A stretch of 64,000 bases of DNA from Nocardia niwae NBRC 108934 = DSM 45340. Lineage in GTDB: Bacteria > Actinomycetota > Actinomycetes > Mycobacteriales > Mycobacteriaceae. Below, piece after piece: positions 16,524-25,631 of this stretch. Where the stretch lies: the NCBI RefSeq assembly GCF_001613465.1, contig NZ_BDCK01000026.1:97269-161268 (forward strand), in the 5' to 3' direction. How positions within the stretch are numbered: position 1 is the first letter of the stretch; each line of letters opens with the position of its first letter. Position numbers and translations under genes: made by a program. The notes under the pieces are model-generated. The model made no database searches, was not told where the DNA came from, and saw nothing but the letters and a program-made list of their open reading frames with translations.

Positions 16524-17159
16524 TTACCGCAATCTGTCGGCCAGGTCCTCGCCGAGCAGGACGAATACGTCCACCGTGTGCTCGATCAGTTCGTCGCGCG
16601 TGAGGTGCAGATCGCCCTGGAGCCAGGCGGTCAGCGTCTGCACCAGCCCCCCGACCAGGTAGAGGGCGCGGAAGTCGACCGCCGAGGGCGGGGCGGAGTC
16701 GGGCATCCGGTAGAAGTCGGTGCCCTCGGCGGCCACCATCTGCGCGAACGCGCGGACCGTCTCGGTGGTGCGGGCGCGCAGCTCCGGCGTCGCCATGCCC
16801 GCGATCAGCGCCGCCTTCGCCTTGCGCGGGTCGTCGGTGAGCAGGTGCACGCCCGCGGTGATCGCGGCGTGCGCGGTCGCGCGCGTGTCCGGCGCGGCGG
16901 TGCGCACGGCCGCGAGGATGGCCGCAGCGAGTTCCTCGGCGATCCCGTCGATCAGGGCGACGAGTACCGCGTCGCGGCTGTCGAAGTTCTCGTAGTAGTA
17001 CCGCTCGTTGAGACCCGCCCGTGCGCACAGCCCCGAGACGGTCAGCTTCCCCAGCCCTTCGGTGCCGATGATCTCGAGCGCGGCCTCCAGCAACGCCGCA
17101 CGACGCTGCGCCCGGCGCTCCTCGGCGGAGACGCCTCCATAAGTCCGTTGCGCCGTCAC
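16524..17159 (-). CDS. TetR-family transcriptional regulator
   Basis: 211 residues. The HTH region is ALEIIGTEGLGKLTVSGLCARAGLNERYYYENF-type sequence, with YYYENF as the helix-3 end. The remainder is an all-helical ligand domain. It is divergent from the MpaB-like oxygenase gene, with dyads in between, so it likely controls that gene. The ligand is unknown. Confidence 0.87.
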   Translation of the reverse strand: MTAQRTYGGVSAEERRAQRRAALLEAALEIIGTEGLGKLTVSGLCARAGLNERYYYENFDSRDAVLVALIDGIAEELAAAILAAVRTAAPDTRATAHAAITAGVHLLTDDPRKAKAALIAGMATPELRARTTETVRAFAQMVAAEGTDFYRMPDSAPPSAVDFRALYLVGGLVQTLTAWLQGDLHLTRDELIEHTVDVFVLLGEDLADRLR

Positions 17160-17232
17160 AGTTCGATTCTTACAGGTGCGCAGGACTCCGGTGGCACGGT
17201 CGTCGCCCCAGCATTTCGGACCCGGAACATTT

Positions 17233-17283
17233 TGGCAGGAAGTCTTGCCAGAAGTAACTTTTCTGGTGGATGCTATTGCCAGA
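17233..17283. promoter_or_regulatory. Putative TetR operators before the MpaB-like gene
   Basis: TGGCA-N8-TGCCA at 17233-17250, and TCTGG-N12-CCAGA at 17262-17283. Both lie between the divergent TetR and oxygenase genes. The arms are short, so this is tentative. Confidence 0.45.
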
Positions 17284-17305
17284 TGTGCTCGACGAGGAGG
17301 CGGCG

Positions 17306-18238
17306 ATGTCCGAGCCCGGTTATTTCAGTGACCACTCGATGGTCCGGCGGGTGATGAGCAAGCGCGCGGTGGGGCTGACCTACGGCCTGCGCGCCCTGGT
17401 GATCGGCGCGGTGCACCCGCTGCTCTACGTCGGCACCGCGGAGAACACCGAGCACCGGACGACGCCCTACACCCGGCTCGCGCTGACCGGCCGGCTGTTC
17501 GAGGCGGTGTTCCTCGGCAGCAAGGCCGAGGCCGATCGGGCGCTGGCGTTCACCAGGAAGCGGCACGTCAGGGTGCGGGGCGCGCTGCCGGAGGACGCCG
17601 GAGCCCGCCACCCGGCGGGGACGGGGTACTCCGCGCTCGACCCGCATCTGATGTTCATGACGATGGCCTTCACCTTCGACTCGGCCGAGGTGATGTACGA
17701 CCTGCTGGTGCGCACCATGACCGACGGGGAGCGCGAGGGGCTCTACCAGGACTACGTGCGCTGGGGGGAGCTGTTCGGCATGCCCGCGGACGCGGCGCCG
17801 GGCGGCTACCGCGAGTTCCGCGCGTTCTTCGACGGCTACCTCGCCTCCGACGAGCTCTTCCTCACCGACGAGGCGCGGCTGGTCGGCTCCTACTTGGCCG
17901 GGCAGCGCGTCCCCTACACGCAGGGCGTGCCGTTGCAGCAGGTCACCTCCGCGTTCTATCTGCTGGTGCAGGGCAGCCTGCCGCCGCGGATCCGGCGGAT
18001 GTACGGCATGCGCTGGGGTGCGCCCGAGGAGGTCGCCTACCAGGGGCTTTCGCGCGCGGTTCGCACGGCGCACGTGTCGGTTCCGCTGGTGCCCCCGGTG
18101 CTGCGCAACACACTCGCCGGTCCCAGCGCCCCGGTCTACAAGATGCTGTCCCAGCGTGAACACGAACTGGTGAGCGGCGGACGGCCGAGCATGCCCGGGG
18201 TGGACCCACGCAACTGGGTGCAGCGAAATTCCGCTTGA
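17306..18238 (+). CDS. MpaB-family oxygenase-like protein (DUF2236)
   Basis: About 310 residues. It starts SEPGYFSDHSMVRRV and has the family pattern with ALVIGAVHPL, FTRKRHVRVRG, and the DPHLMFMTMAFTFDSAEVMYD region that supplies a conserved His. The family includes rubber oxygenase (Lcp)-like and MpaB heme proteins and many uncharacterised actinobacterial members. Activity here is inferred only at family level. The ATG at 17306 follows GAGGAGGCGGCG; an upstream start adds residues of no family likeness. Confidence 0.82.
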   Translation: MSEPGYFSDHSMVRRVMSKRAVGLTYGLRALVIGAVHPLLYVGTAENTEHRTTPYTRLALTGRLFEAVFLGSKAEADRALAFTRKRHVRVRGALPEDAGARHPAGTGYSALDPHLMFMTMAFTFDSAEVMYDLLVRTMTDGEREGLYQDYVRWGELFGMPADAAPGGYREFRAFFDGYLASDELFLTDEARLVGSYLAGQRVPYTQGVPLQQVTSAFYLLVQGSLPPRIRRMYGMRWGAPEEVAYQGLSRAVRTAHVSVPLVPPVLRNTLAGPSAPVYKMLSQREHELVSGGRPSMPGVDPRNWVQRNSA

Positions 18239-18260
18239 GCCGCATGGGAAGATCGGGGGT

Positions 18261-19292
18261 ATGTCCAGTCCTGCGCCCACCCCGGCCGCCGAACGCAAGC
18301 AGCGGGTTCTGTCCGGGATCCAGCCGACCAGCTCCTCGTTCCATCTCGGGAACTACCTTGGCGCGCTGCAGTACTGGGTGACCATGCAGGACGACTACGA
18401 CGCGCTGTATTTCATCCCGGACTTGCACGCGATCACGGTGCCGCAGGAACCCAAGGAGCTGAGACTCCGCACCAAGGCCGCCGCCGCGCAGCTGCTCGCG
18501 CTGGGCATCGACCCCAAGAAGTCGACCCTGTTCGTGCAGAGCCAGGTGCCCGAGCATGCCGAGCTGGCCTGGGTGCTGAGCTGTCTCACCGGTTTCGGCG
18601 AGGCGAGCCGGATGACCCAGTTCAAGGACAAATCGGTGAAACAGGGCGCGGAGAACGCGACCGTCGGCCTGTTCACCTACCCGGTGCTGATGGCCGCGGA
18701 CATCCTGCTCTACCGCGCCCATCAGGTGCCCGTCGGCGAGGACCAGCGCCAGCACCTGGAGCTGACCCGGAACCTGGCCCAGCGCTTCAACACTCGGTTC
18801 AAGAAGACGTTCGTGGTGCCGGAGGCGCACATCGTCAAGGGCACGGCGAAGATCTACGATCTACAGGACCCGACCGCGAAGATGAGCAAGTCCGCCTCCA
18901 CCGACGCGGGCCTGATCAACCTGCTCGACGACCCGAAGGTCACCGCGAAGAAGGTGAAATCCGCGGTCACCGACACCGAACGCGACATCCGGTACGACCC
19001 GGAGCGTAAGCCGGGCGTCAGCAACCTGCTGGTGATCCTGAGCTCGCTGACCGGTGCGCCGATTGTCACCTTGGAGAAGGATTTCGAGGGCAAGGGTTAC
19101 GGCGAGCTGAAGGCCGACGTGGCGGACGCGCTGGTCGAATTCGTCACGCCGTTGCGGGCGAAGGTGCAAGAGTACATGTCGGATCAAGGTGAACTCGACC
19201 GTGTACTCGCCGCCGGAGCCGAGCGAGCGCGAGAGATCGCCGGCAACACACTCGCGCAGGTCTATGACCGGGTCGGCTTGCTGAGTCGCTAG
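18261..19292 (+). CDS. trpS: Tryptophanyl-tRNA synthetase
   Basis: Charges tRNA-Trp in the cytoplasm. 343 residues, class I. SSFHLGNYLGAL is the HIGH-type motif near the N terminus and AKMSKS is the KMSKS loop near residue 210. GEDQRQHLELTR is the Trp/ATP-pocket region. It is 22 bases after the MpaB-like gene but probably has its own expression as a housekeeping gene. No T-box or trp regulatory element is visible. Confidence 0.97.
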   Translation: MSSPAPTPAAERKQRVLSGIQPTSSSFHLGNYLGALQYWVTMQDDYDALYFIPDLHAITVPQEPKELRLRTKAAAAQLLALGIDPKKSTLFVQSQVPEHAELAWVLSCLTGFGEASRMTQFKDKSVKQGAENATVGLFTYPVLMAADILLYRAHQVPVGEDQRQHLELTRNLAQRFNTRFKKTFVVPEAHIVKGTAKIYDLQDPTAKMSKSASTDAGLINLLDDPKVTAKKVKSAVTDTERDIRYDPERKPGVSNLLVILSSLTGAPIVTLEKDFEGKGYGELKADVADALVEFVTPLRAKVQEYMSDQGELDRVLAAGAERAREIAGNTLAQVYDRVGLLSR

Positions 19293-19371
19293 GCTGCCCG
19301 GTCTTCGCTGGGCGGTTGTCGCGCGCCCGGCCGGGTAACACCGGTGTGAGGTCTCTCGGTCGAAGGGGCGA

Positions 19372-20406
19372 ATGGTGCAGGTGATCGACAATGTCAAAGC
19401 CGGGATCGAACGCCGGGTGCAGGCGCAACCGTGGCTGGACCACTTGGTCCGCACCGCGGGACGTTATCAGCGGCAACGGGGCAACTACTACGCGGCGGGT
19501 ATCACGTATTTCACTGTGCTGTCGTTGTTTCCGCTGCTGATGGTCGCTTTCGCGGTCGCGGGCGTGGTCTTGTCCAGCAATCCGGAACTGCTCCAGGAGT
19601 TACAGGCCAAGATCATCGAGAACATTCCCGGTACGTTCGGCACCCAGCTGAACGACCTGGTGAATCAGGCGGTCGATTCCCGGCGCACGGTCGGTGCCCT
19701 GGGTTTGCTCACCGGCGTCTACAGCGGGCTCGGCTGGATGGCGAACCTGCGCGCCGCGCTGACCGAGCAATGGGACCAGAAGAGCCCCGACGGCAACTGG
19801 CTGATGACCAAACTCTCCGATCTCGGGGCGCTGGTCGGGCTCGGGCTCGCGTTCACCGTGTCGCTGGGGTTGTCGGCGTTGGCGTCGAGCACGCTCGGGG
19901 AGCAACTGCTCGACAAAGTCGGGCTGGGCGAGCTGCCCGGTGCGGGCGTACTGCTGTCGCTGCTGTCCATCGCGCTCGGCTTCCTCGCCTCGTGGGCGGT
20001 ATTCGCGTGGGTCATCGCGAGGCTGCCGCGGGAACCGGTGACGTTGACAAGTGCGGCCAAGGCGGCCGGCCTGGCCGCGCTGGTGTTCGAGATCTTCAAG
20101 ATCGTCGCCTCGATCTACCTGCAATCGGTGCTGAGCAGCCCGGCGGGCGCCACCTTCGGCTCGATCATCGGCCTGATGGTGTTCACCTACGTGACCTACC
20201 GCATCGTCCTGTTCGCCACCGCTTGGGCCGCCACCGCCTCGGAGAACGAGCCGGAAGCGGAGATACCCGCACCCGGGCCCGCCGTGATCGCGCCGCGGGT
20301 CAGCGCACGCGACATATCGGTGGGCGTGGGCGCCGCCTACTTCGGCGCGGGCGCGCTCGCGGCCCTCGCGCTCTCCGGCTTGCGCAAGTTGCCGGGCCGT
20401 CGGTGA
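19372..20406 (+). CDS. YihY/BrkB-family inner-membrane protein
   Basis: 344 residues. The N-terminal region has GRYQRQRGNYYAAGITYFTVLSLFPLLM, the family hallmark, then further helices around LGLLTGVYSGLGWMANLR, LGLAFTVSLGLSALA, VLLSLLSIALGFLASWAVF and FGSIIGLMVFTYVTYRIVLFA. About six membrane segments in all, with a cytoplasmic C-terminal tail and one more hydrophobic stretch. Once misnamed RNase BN. The function is unresolved; envelope or transport roles are proposed. It often neighbours trpS and D,D-carboxypeptidase in Nocardia and Mycobacterium relatives. Confidence 0.9.
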   Translation: MVQVIDNVKAGIERRVQAQPWLDHLVRTAGRYQRQRGNYYAAGITYFTVLSLFPLLMVAFAVAGVVLSSNPELLQELQAKIIENIPGTFGTQLNDLVNQAVDSRRTVGALGLLTGVYSGLGWMANLRAALTEQWDQKSPDGNWLMTKLSDLGALVGLGLAFTVSLGLSALASSTLGEQLLDKVGLGELPGAGVLLSLLSIALGFLASWAVFAWVIARLPREPVTLTSAAKAAGLAALVFEIFKIVASIYLQSVLSSPAGATFGSIIGLMVFTYVTYRIVLFATAWAATASENEPEAEIPAPGPAVIAPRVSARDISVGVGAAYFGAGALAALALSGLRKLPGRR

Positions 20407-20413
20407 TCGTCCG

Positions 20414-21715
20414 TCAGCGTCGCCGGTTGGCCTGTCGCGCGCCTAGCAGCAGCGCGGCGACCAAGAGGACACCGCCGACGATCAGCAGGGTTCTGACGCC
20501 GGTGCGGCGATTCTCGGCTGCGGGCATCGCGGAGGGGTCGCTGCCGGGCGCCGAAGACGCGGCCCGGTCGCTGCCCGCCATGGGCGGCGCGGCCAGGGTG
20601 GCCGCGCCCTGGTCGCGCTGGGCTACCACCGCGCCGGGCAGATTGCCGACCGAGGCGCCGCGGGGCAGCGCGAACCCGTAGTCGAGCAGGCGGGCGGCCT
20701 GCTCCCACGGACGCAGCGGCTGCACGTCGGCCTTGAGCAGGGTGACCGCGAGTCTGCGGCCGCCGCGCTGGGCGGCGGCGACGAAGGTCTGGCGCGCGTC
20801 GTCGGTGAAGCCGGTCTTGCCGCCGAGCGCGCCGTCGTAGTTGTAGAGCAGCTGGTTGTCGTTGCCGATCGGGTAGCCGGGACGGTCGGTGTCGCCGGGG
20901 ATCGCCGGGTCGGCCGGGTAGCCGGGGAAGTCGACCTGCTCGGTGTGGATCAGCTCGGCGAACAGCGGAATGCTCATGGCCTCGCGGAACAGCACGGCGA
21001 GGTCGTAGGCCGAGGTGCTCATCCCGGGCCCGTCCAGCCCGGACGGAGTCGCCGCGCGAGTGTCCATGGCGCGCAACGATTTCGCCAGGTCGTTCATCTT
21101 CGCGACGGTCGCGTCGTCGCCGCCGAGCTGCGCGGCGAGGGCATGCGCCGCGTCGTTGCCCGAAGCCATGATCAGCGCCTGCATGAGCTGCCGGTTGGTG
21201 TACCGGCCGCCGGGGCCGATGCCCACCCGGGTGCCGTCGACGTCGGCGTCGTCCCGGGTGCCGACGACCACTTTGTCCAGCTTCAGCGTGCGCAGCGCCA
21301 ACGTGGCCAGCAGCACTTTGATCGTGCTGGCGGGCCGGTAACGCCCGTGCGGATCTTTCGCGGCCAGCACTTCGCCGGTGTCCAGATCCGCTACCAGCCA
21401 AGCCGTCGCCGAGATGTCCTGCGGGGCGGGCGGCGCGGCTTTGGGGAGCACGACCCCGCACTCGCCGAGGCGGGCGCCGCCGATGGGCGGGGAAGGGATC
21501 GGCAGTGGAGCCGGCGTCGGCTGACCGGGCGCGGGCACTTCGGAGGCGTCGATCGGCGCGGGCGGCACCGTCTTCTGTGGGCAGCCGTCGGTATTCGGGG
21601 TGGTGAACGGCGTAGTGGTGCCGGGTTCGGCGAGCGACGGCGCGGCCGTCGCTCCGATCGCGGCGACGGCCAGCACGACGCCCACGCAGAGCAAGGCACG
21701 GCGAGTGATCTTCAT
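20414..21715 (-). CDS. D-alanyl-D-alanine carboxypeptidase (penicillin-binding protein, S11)
   Basis: About 433 residues. Signal peptide KITRRALLCVGVVLAVAAIGATA at the N terminus, a Pro-rich linker, then the S11 domain. The SxxK motif is ASTIK, SxN is MASGNDAAH, and KTG is GGKTGFT, all in order. A C-terminal hydrophobic helix (RTLLIVGGVLLVAALLLGA) anchors it in the membrane with a short basic tail. It trims the terminal D-Ala of peptidoglycan stems. The ATG at 21715 is chosen because it directly precedes the basic signal-peptide region. Convergent with the YihY gene, only eight bases apart. Confidence 0.94.
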   Translation of the reverse strand: MKITRRALLCVGVVLAVAAIGATAAPSLAEPGTTTPFTTPNTDGCPQKTVPPAPIDASEVPAPGQPTPAPLPIPSPPIGGARLGECGVVLPKAAPPAPQDISATAWLVADLDTGEVLAAKDPHGRYRPASTIKVLLATLALRTLKLDKVVVGTRDDADVDGTRVGIGPGGRYTNRQLMQALIMASGNDAAHALAAQLGGDDATVAKMNDLAKSLRAMDTRAATPSGLDGPGMSTSAYDLAVLFREAMSIPLFAELIHTEQVDFPGYPADPAIPGDTDRPGYPIGNDNQLLYNYDGALGGKTGFTDDARQTFVAAAQRGGRRLAVTLLKADVQPLRPWEQAARLLDYGFALPRGASVGNLPGAVVAQRDQGAATLAAPPMAGSDRAASSAPGSDPSAMPAAENRRTGVRTLLIVGGVLLVAALLLGARQANRRR

Positions 21716-21802
21716 CGCCGATGAGCCTAGCGAGCGGTCCGGTGATCGGCCGCACATGCTCGGCGCATCGGAACCCGATATTGACAGCGTCTACTTAATG
21801 AG

Positions 21803-21826
21803 AGTTACTATCAAAAAGTTGTAACT
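21803..21826. promoter_or_regulatory. Putative operator before the MFS/TetR operon
   Basis: AGTTAC-N12-GTAACT, a perfect six-base dyad in an AT-rich promoter stretch, 18 bases before the MFS start. It is the likely site of the TetR protein encoded at the end of the operon. Confidence 0.6.
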
Positions 21827-21843
21827 ACCATTTTGGAGGCGTC

Positions 21844-23358
21844 ATGAAGAACGACTCGCCCCGGCGCTGGCTCGCCCTCGGCGCGCTGGCCGTGGCGATG
21901 CTGACCATCGGGCTCGATGTCACCGTGCTGACCGTGGCGCTGCCCACGCTCGCGGTCGACCTGAACGCGAATACCGCCGCGCTGCAATGGTTCAGCAGCG
22001 CCTACACGCTGGCGCTGGCCGCCGTGATGCTGCCGGCGGGCGCGCTCGGCGACCGCTACGGCCGTAAGAAGTTCCTGCTGGCCGCCCTGGCGCTGTTCGG
22101 CGTCGCGTCCGTCGCGTGCGCCGTGGCCACCTCGCCCGGCGAACTCATCGCGGCGCGGGTCGCGCTCGGGATCGCGGCGGCGGCGATGATGCCGCTGTCG
22201 ATGTCGGTGCTGCCCGCGATGTTCCCCGAGCCCGCCGAGCTCCAGCGCGCGCTGACGATCTGGATCACCTCGACCGCGATCGGCTTGCCCCTGGGCCCGA
22301 TCGTGGGCGGCTGGTTGCTGCGCAACTTCTGGTGGGGGTCGGTGTTCCTGATCAACGTGCCGATGGTCGTGATCGGCGCGCTCGCCGTCGCCGTCCTCGT
22401 GCCCGAATCGCGTAGCGCGCACCATTTCCGGATCGATCTGCCCGGAGTGGCACTGTCGGCGGCGGGCATGCTCGCACTCACCTACGGCTTCATCCGGATC
22501 GGTGAGCAAGGCTGGGGCGACGGCCCGGCCTGGGCGACCGTCGCCGTCGGTGTGCTGCTGTTCGGCGCGTTCTTGGCCTGGCAGCGCAAGACCGCGCATC
22601 CGCTGGTCGACCTCGGGCTGTTCGCGGCAGACGGTTTCCGTTGGGGCACAGCGTTTTCCATCGTGGTGAACTTCGCCATGTTCGGCATGTTCTTCACCGT
22701 TCCGCAGTACTTCCAAGCGGTGCTCGGCGTGGACGCGCTGGGCAGCGGCCTGCGGTTGCTTCCGCTGATCGGCGGATTGCTGGTCGGCAGCAGGCTGGTC
22801 GACAAGGTGCTGCCGAAACTGGGCGTTCGCGTCGTGATCACCGCCGGATTCACGCTCTTGGCCGGTTCCCTGGTGCTGGGCGCGCTCACCACCGTGGACA
22901 GCGGCTACGGGTTCACGGCCTTGTGGCTGACACTGCTCGGCGCCGGAATGGGAGTGGTGATGCCCGCCGCGATGGGCATGGCGATGGGTGAGCTGGACGC
23001 GGAGCGCTCCGGATCCGGTTCCGCGCTGCTGCAGGCGCTGCGCCAGGCCGGTGGCACCATCGGCGTCGCGGTGCTGGGCACCGTGCTGTCCACCCGGTAC
23101 CGATCCGAACTCGGCCCGCTGAACCGCGAACCGATCGACGACGGCGTGAACGCGGGCGTCGCCGCGGCGCGCAAGCTGGGTGATCCGTCGATGCTGCACC
23201 AGGTGCAGGTGGCCTTCCTCGGCGGCATGAGCGCGATGCTCTGGGCCTGCGCCGGGCTGTGCCTGCTGGCGGCTGTGCTCGCGGCGACCGTGGTGCGTGC
23301 GCGGCTACGCACCCGAGCGCCGGAGCCGGGTGCGGCAGAATCGATCCATGTCGGTTGA
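21844..23358 (+). CDS. MFS drug exporter, EmrB/QacA (14-TM) type
   Basis: 504 residues. MLTIGLDVTVLTVALPTLAVDL carries the DHA2 first-helix Asp motif, GALGDRYGRKKFL is motif A, and IGLPLGPIVGGWLLRNFWWGSVFLINVP is the antiporter region. 14 hydrophobic segments are visible. A GGAGG site at 21835 precedes the ATG. Its end overlaps the TetR gene by 11 bases, so exporter and regulator form one autoregulated operon. The substrate is unknown. Confidence 0.92.
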   Translation: MKNDSPRRWLALGALAVAMLTIGLDVTVLTVALPTLAVDLNANTAALQWFSSAYTLALAAVMLPAGALGDRYGRKKFLLAALALFGVASVACAVATSPGELIAARVALGIAAAAMMPLSMSVLPAMFPEPAELQRALTIWITSTAIGLPLGPIVGGWLLRNFWWGSVFLINVPMVVIGALAVAVLVPESRSAHHFRIDLPGVALSAAGMLALTYGFIRIGEQGWGDGPAWATVAVGVLLFGAFLAWQRKTAHPLVDLGLFAADGFRWGTAFSIVVNFAMFGMFFTVPQYFQAVLGVDALGSGLRLLPLIGGLLVGSRLVDKVLPKLGVRVVITAGFTLLAGSLVLGALTTVDSGYGFTALWLTLLGAGMGVVMPAAMGMAMGELDAERSGSGSALLQALRQAGGTIGVAVLGTVLSTRYRSELGPLNREPIDDGVNAGVAAARKLGDPSMLHQVQVAFLGGMSAMLWACAGLCLLAAVLAATVVRARLRTRAPEPGAAESIHVG

Positions 23359-23959
23359 GCCACCCGCGAACGGGACGGCGCAGGGTTTGCGCGAGCGGAA
23401 GAAGGAACGGACCCGCCGGACGATTCGCCTCGAGGCTTTCCGGCTGTTCCGTGAGCAGGGTTACAACGAGACGACCGTCGAGCAGATCGCCGCGGCCGCC
23501 GAGGTCTCGCCGAGCACCTTCTTCCGCTACTTCCCGTCCAAGGAACAGCTGGTGCTCGCCGACGACCTGGATCCGGTGCTGATCGAAGCGCTGCGGCGTC
23601 AGCCGCGCGATATCGGGCCGATGGCGGCTTTCCGCAACGCGGTGCTCGAGGTCTTCGGCAATCTGCCCGCCCCCGAGCTGGCGTTCGAGCAGGAGCGGCA
23701 GGCACTGCTGTATCACGTGCCGGAGCTGCGGTCGGCCATCGGCCTGGAGATCATCCGCAGCATCGACCTCATCGCGACCCTGTTGGCCGATCATCTCGGC
23801 CGGGCCGCCGACGACTTCGAGGTGCGAGTGGCGGCGGGCGCGATGGCGGGCGCGGCCCTCGGCATGGCGACGATGACGCCGTTGAACGTCGAGAACATCA
23901 CCCGCACCTTGGATTTTCTGGACGCGGGTATGCCGCTCGCCCCGCGGCCCGAGTCCTGA
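23348..23959 (+). CDS. TetR-family regulator cotranscribed with the MFS exporter
   Basis: 203 residues starting MSVEPPANGTAQGLRERKKE. HTH: RLFREQGYNETTVEQIAAAAEVSPSTFFRYFPSKE. The N-terminal domain closely resembles the TetR encoded at 1978-2691, so the two may be distant paralogs. The ATG at 23348 overlaps the exporter end; earlier frames read antisense-like residues. Probably represses its own operon at the dyad near 21803. Confidence 0.9.
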   Translation: MSVEPPANGTAQGLRERKKERTRRTIRLEAFRLFREQGYNETTVEQIAAAAEVSPSTFFRYFPSKEQLVLADDLDPVLIEALRRQPRDIGPMAAFRNAVLEVFGNLPAPELAFEQERQALLYHVPELRSAIGLEIIRSIDLIATLLADHLGRAADDFEVRVAAGAMAGAALGMATMTPLNVENITRTLDFLDAGMPLAPRPES

Positions 23960-23974
23960 GGTCGAGACCCCGCG

Positions 23975-24874
23975 CTACCGCGCCTTGGCGGTGCCCGCAT
24001 GCCGCAGGCGATCCGGGGTTTCGTCGTCCATCGTCGCGAAGAAGCCGCCGATCACATCCTCGATCTCGGCGATCGAGTCCGCGCAATACAGAATCGGCTG
24101 GTAGTGGGTGATGTCGTAGGTCGCGGTGCCCATCTGGGCGATGTCGAGCGGGCGCAGCTCGGCGTGCCGGAACTCCTCGATCTCGCCGTAGGACGACAGC
24201 AGGCCCGCGCCGTAACAGCGGACCTCGCCGTGCTCCCGGACGACACCGAACTCCATCGAGAACCAGAAGACGTCGGCGAGGAATTTCAAGGCGCGCTCGG
24301 TGGTCAGGCGCGCGACCGCCGCACCGACCGTCGCGTAGATCGCCGCGAAGCGCGGGCTGGCGATCTGGTTGGCGTGACCGATGATCTCGTGGATGGCGTC
24401 CGGCTCGGGGGTGTACAACGGCGCGGAGTGATGCCGGATGTACTGCGTGGAATGGAAGATCCGATCGGCGAACGAGCCGAAGAACTCCCGCAGCGGCACC
24501 AGGCCCGCGGCCGGGGCGTAACGGAACCCGGTCAGCGGCGCCAGCGCGGCGGAGACCTCGTCCAGTTGCGGGATGTGATCGGTCGGCAACGCCAGCGCCT
24601 CGGCCGCCGCGAGTACCTCCGCGCAGGCATGCCTGCGATGTTTGCGCGCGAGTTCGGCCGACACGATCCGCCACACCTGCTGCTCCTCGTCGGTGTAGGC
24701 GATGTGCGGGAGCGGTTTGCCCGGAGCGTAGTCCAGCGCCAGTGCGGCGATGGCGTTGCGCCGGGCCCGATATACCGGGTCGTGCACGCCGGGGTGCTCC
24801 TCGCTCAGGTGCACGGTCACGTCGCCGTCGCCGGTGCGGGTCACCGGCGAGTACAGCTGCGCCTCGGTGAACAT
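23975..24874 (-). CDS. phhA: Phenylalanine 4-monooxygenase
   Basis: Converts phenylalanine to tyrosine using tetrahydropterin and Fe(II). About 299 residues, bacterial length. The iron site is clear: PDAIHEIIGHAN supplies two His and FWFSMEFG supplies the Glu. YTPEPD is the family's substrate-side motif. The start at 24874 (MFTEAQLYSPV) is preferred, since an upstream start would read into the terminator hairpin at 24912-24954. No pterin dehydratase gene is adjacent. Confidence 0.93.
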   Translation of the reverse strand: MFTEAQLYSPVTRTGDGDVTVHLSEEHPGVHDPVYRARRNAIAALALDYAPGKPLPHIAYTDEEQQVWRIVSAELARKHRRHACAEVLAAAEALALPTDHIPQLDEVSAALAPLTGFRYAPAAGLVPLREFFGSFADRIFHSTQYIRHHSAPLYTPEPDAIHEIIGHANQIASPRFAAIYATVGAAVARLTTERALKFLADVFWFSMEFGVVREHGEVRCYGAGLLSSYGEIEEFRHAELRPLDIAQMGTATYDITHYQPILYCADSIAEIEDVIGGFFATMDDETPDRLRHAGTAKAR

Positions 24875-24911
24875 ATCTCGATGCAAGCACCGCCGGAACC
24901 CGCCGACAACA

Positions 24912-24954
24912 AACACCCGTTCAGCTGGGCAATCTGCCTAGCTGAACGGGTGTT
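24912..24954 (-). terminator. Hairpin terminator after the DUF4396 gene
   Basis: AACACCCGTTCAGCT pairs perfectly over 15 bases with AGCTGAACGGGTGTT around a 13-base loop. It lies between the DUF4396 stop and the phhA start on the minus strand. Confidence 0.8.
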
Positions 24955-25002
24955 CCAGCAGCAATCCCGGCACCGTGGGGCGCGGATCCGGCGGCATGCT
25001 GA

Positions 25003-25524
25003 TCAGTGCGCGCCGTGCAGCGAATGCACCACCGCGTGGCCTTTGCCGCGCCCGATCATCCACTTGTTGACCGGCGTGGTCACCGCGAAGGCCACCGCGA
25101 AGGCGACGGCGAGGGTGGCCCAGAACAGCACGGTGTCCAGGTGGGCGTCCATGGCGCCCGGAACCGCCAGAATCACGGCGTTGTCCACGATCTCCATGAC
25201 CGTGATGGACACCGTATCGGCGGCCAGCGCGGTACCGACCGCGGCGGCCAACGGCAGGCCCGCCCGCAGCACGCCGCGCATGGTGAAGGCGTAACCGAAC
25301 ACGAACGCCAGCACGATGGCCAGCACCATCGTCGAGGTGTTGTTCCAGCCCAGCGCGGTGCCGACCACCATGCCGAGGATTTCGCCGATGGCGCAGCCGG
25401 TGAGGCAGTGCAGCGTCGCCATGGCCGCCATCCGCCAGGTAGCGGGGGAGCGGAGACCGGCGTGCTGTGCGGTGTGCGTGGCGTGCGAGACATGCTCGGC
25501 CGACGGGTGGTGCCTGTGTTCCAT
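25003..25524 (-). CDS. DUF4396 membrane protein, possibly copper-responsive
   Basis: 173 residues. A His-rich N terminus (EHRHHPSAEHVSHATHTAQH) is a plausible metal-binding tail. Then come about four or five hydrophobic helices, including LHCLTGCAIGEILGMVVG and VLAIVLAFVFGYAFTM, which match DUF4396. A TATACCCCCGTAGGGTAT palindrome ten bases before the start resembles sites bound by CsoR-family copper sensors, so a copper-linked role is likely but unproven. No CsoR gene is in view. Confidence 0.75.
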   Translation of the reverse strand: MEHRHHPSAEHVSHATHTAQHAGLRSPATWRMAAMATLHCLTGCAIGEILGMVVGTALGWNNTSTMVLAIVLAFVFGYAFTMRGVLRAGLPLAAAVGTALAADTVSITVMEIVDNAVILAVPGAMDAHLDTVLFWATLAVAFAVAFAVTTPVNKWMIGRGKGHAVVHSLHGAH

Positions 25525-25533
25525 AGACGGAAC

Positions 25534-25551
25534 TATACCCCCGTAGGGTAT
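25534..25551. promoter_or_regulatory. CsoR-like palindrome before the DUF4396 gene
   Basis: TATACCCCCGTAGGGTAT has ATACCC/GGGTAT arms around a GC core, the form of actinobacterial CsoR/RicR-type copper operators. It ends only ten bases from the gene start, which would make the message nearly leaderless or place the operator over the transcription start. Confidence 0.6.
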
Positions 25552-25631
25552 TTACGCAACCCTGAGTTCCCGATTTGCCGGACATGAGCGGGCGCCATGC
25601 CGCAAGATGGCGAAAGTACGAAGGAGGGCGC

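Noticed and set aside
19372..20406. Ribonuclease BN
   Set aside because: Old name for the YihY family; the protein is a polytopic membrane protein without nuclease motifs.
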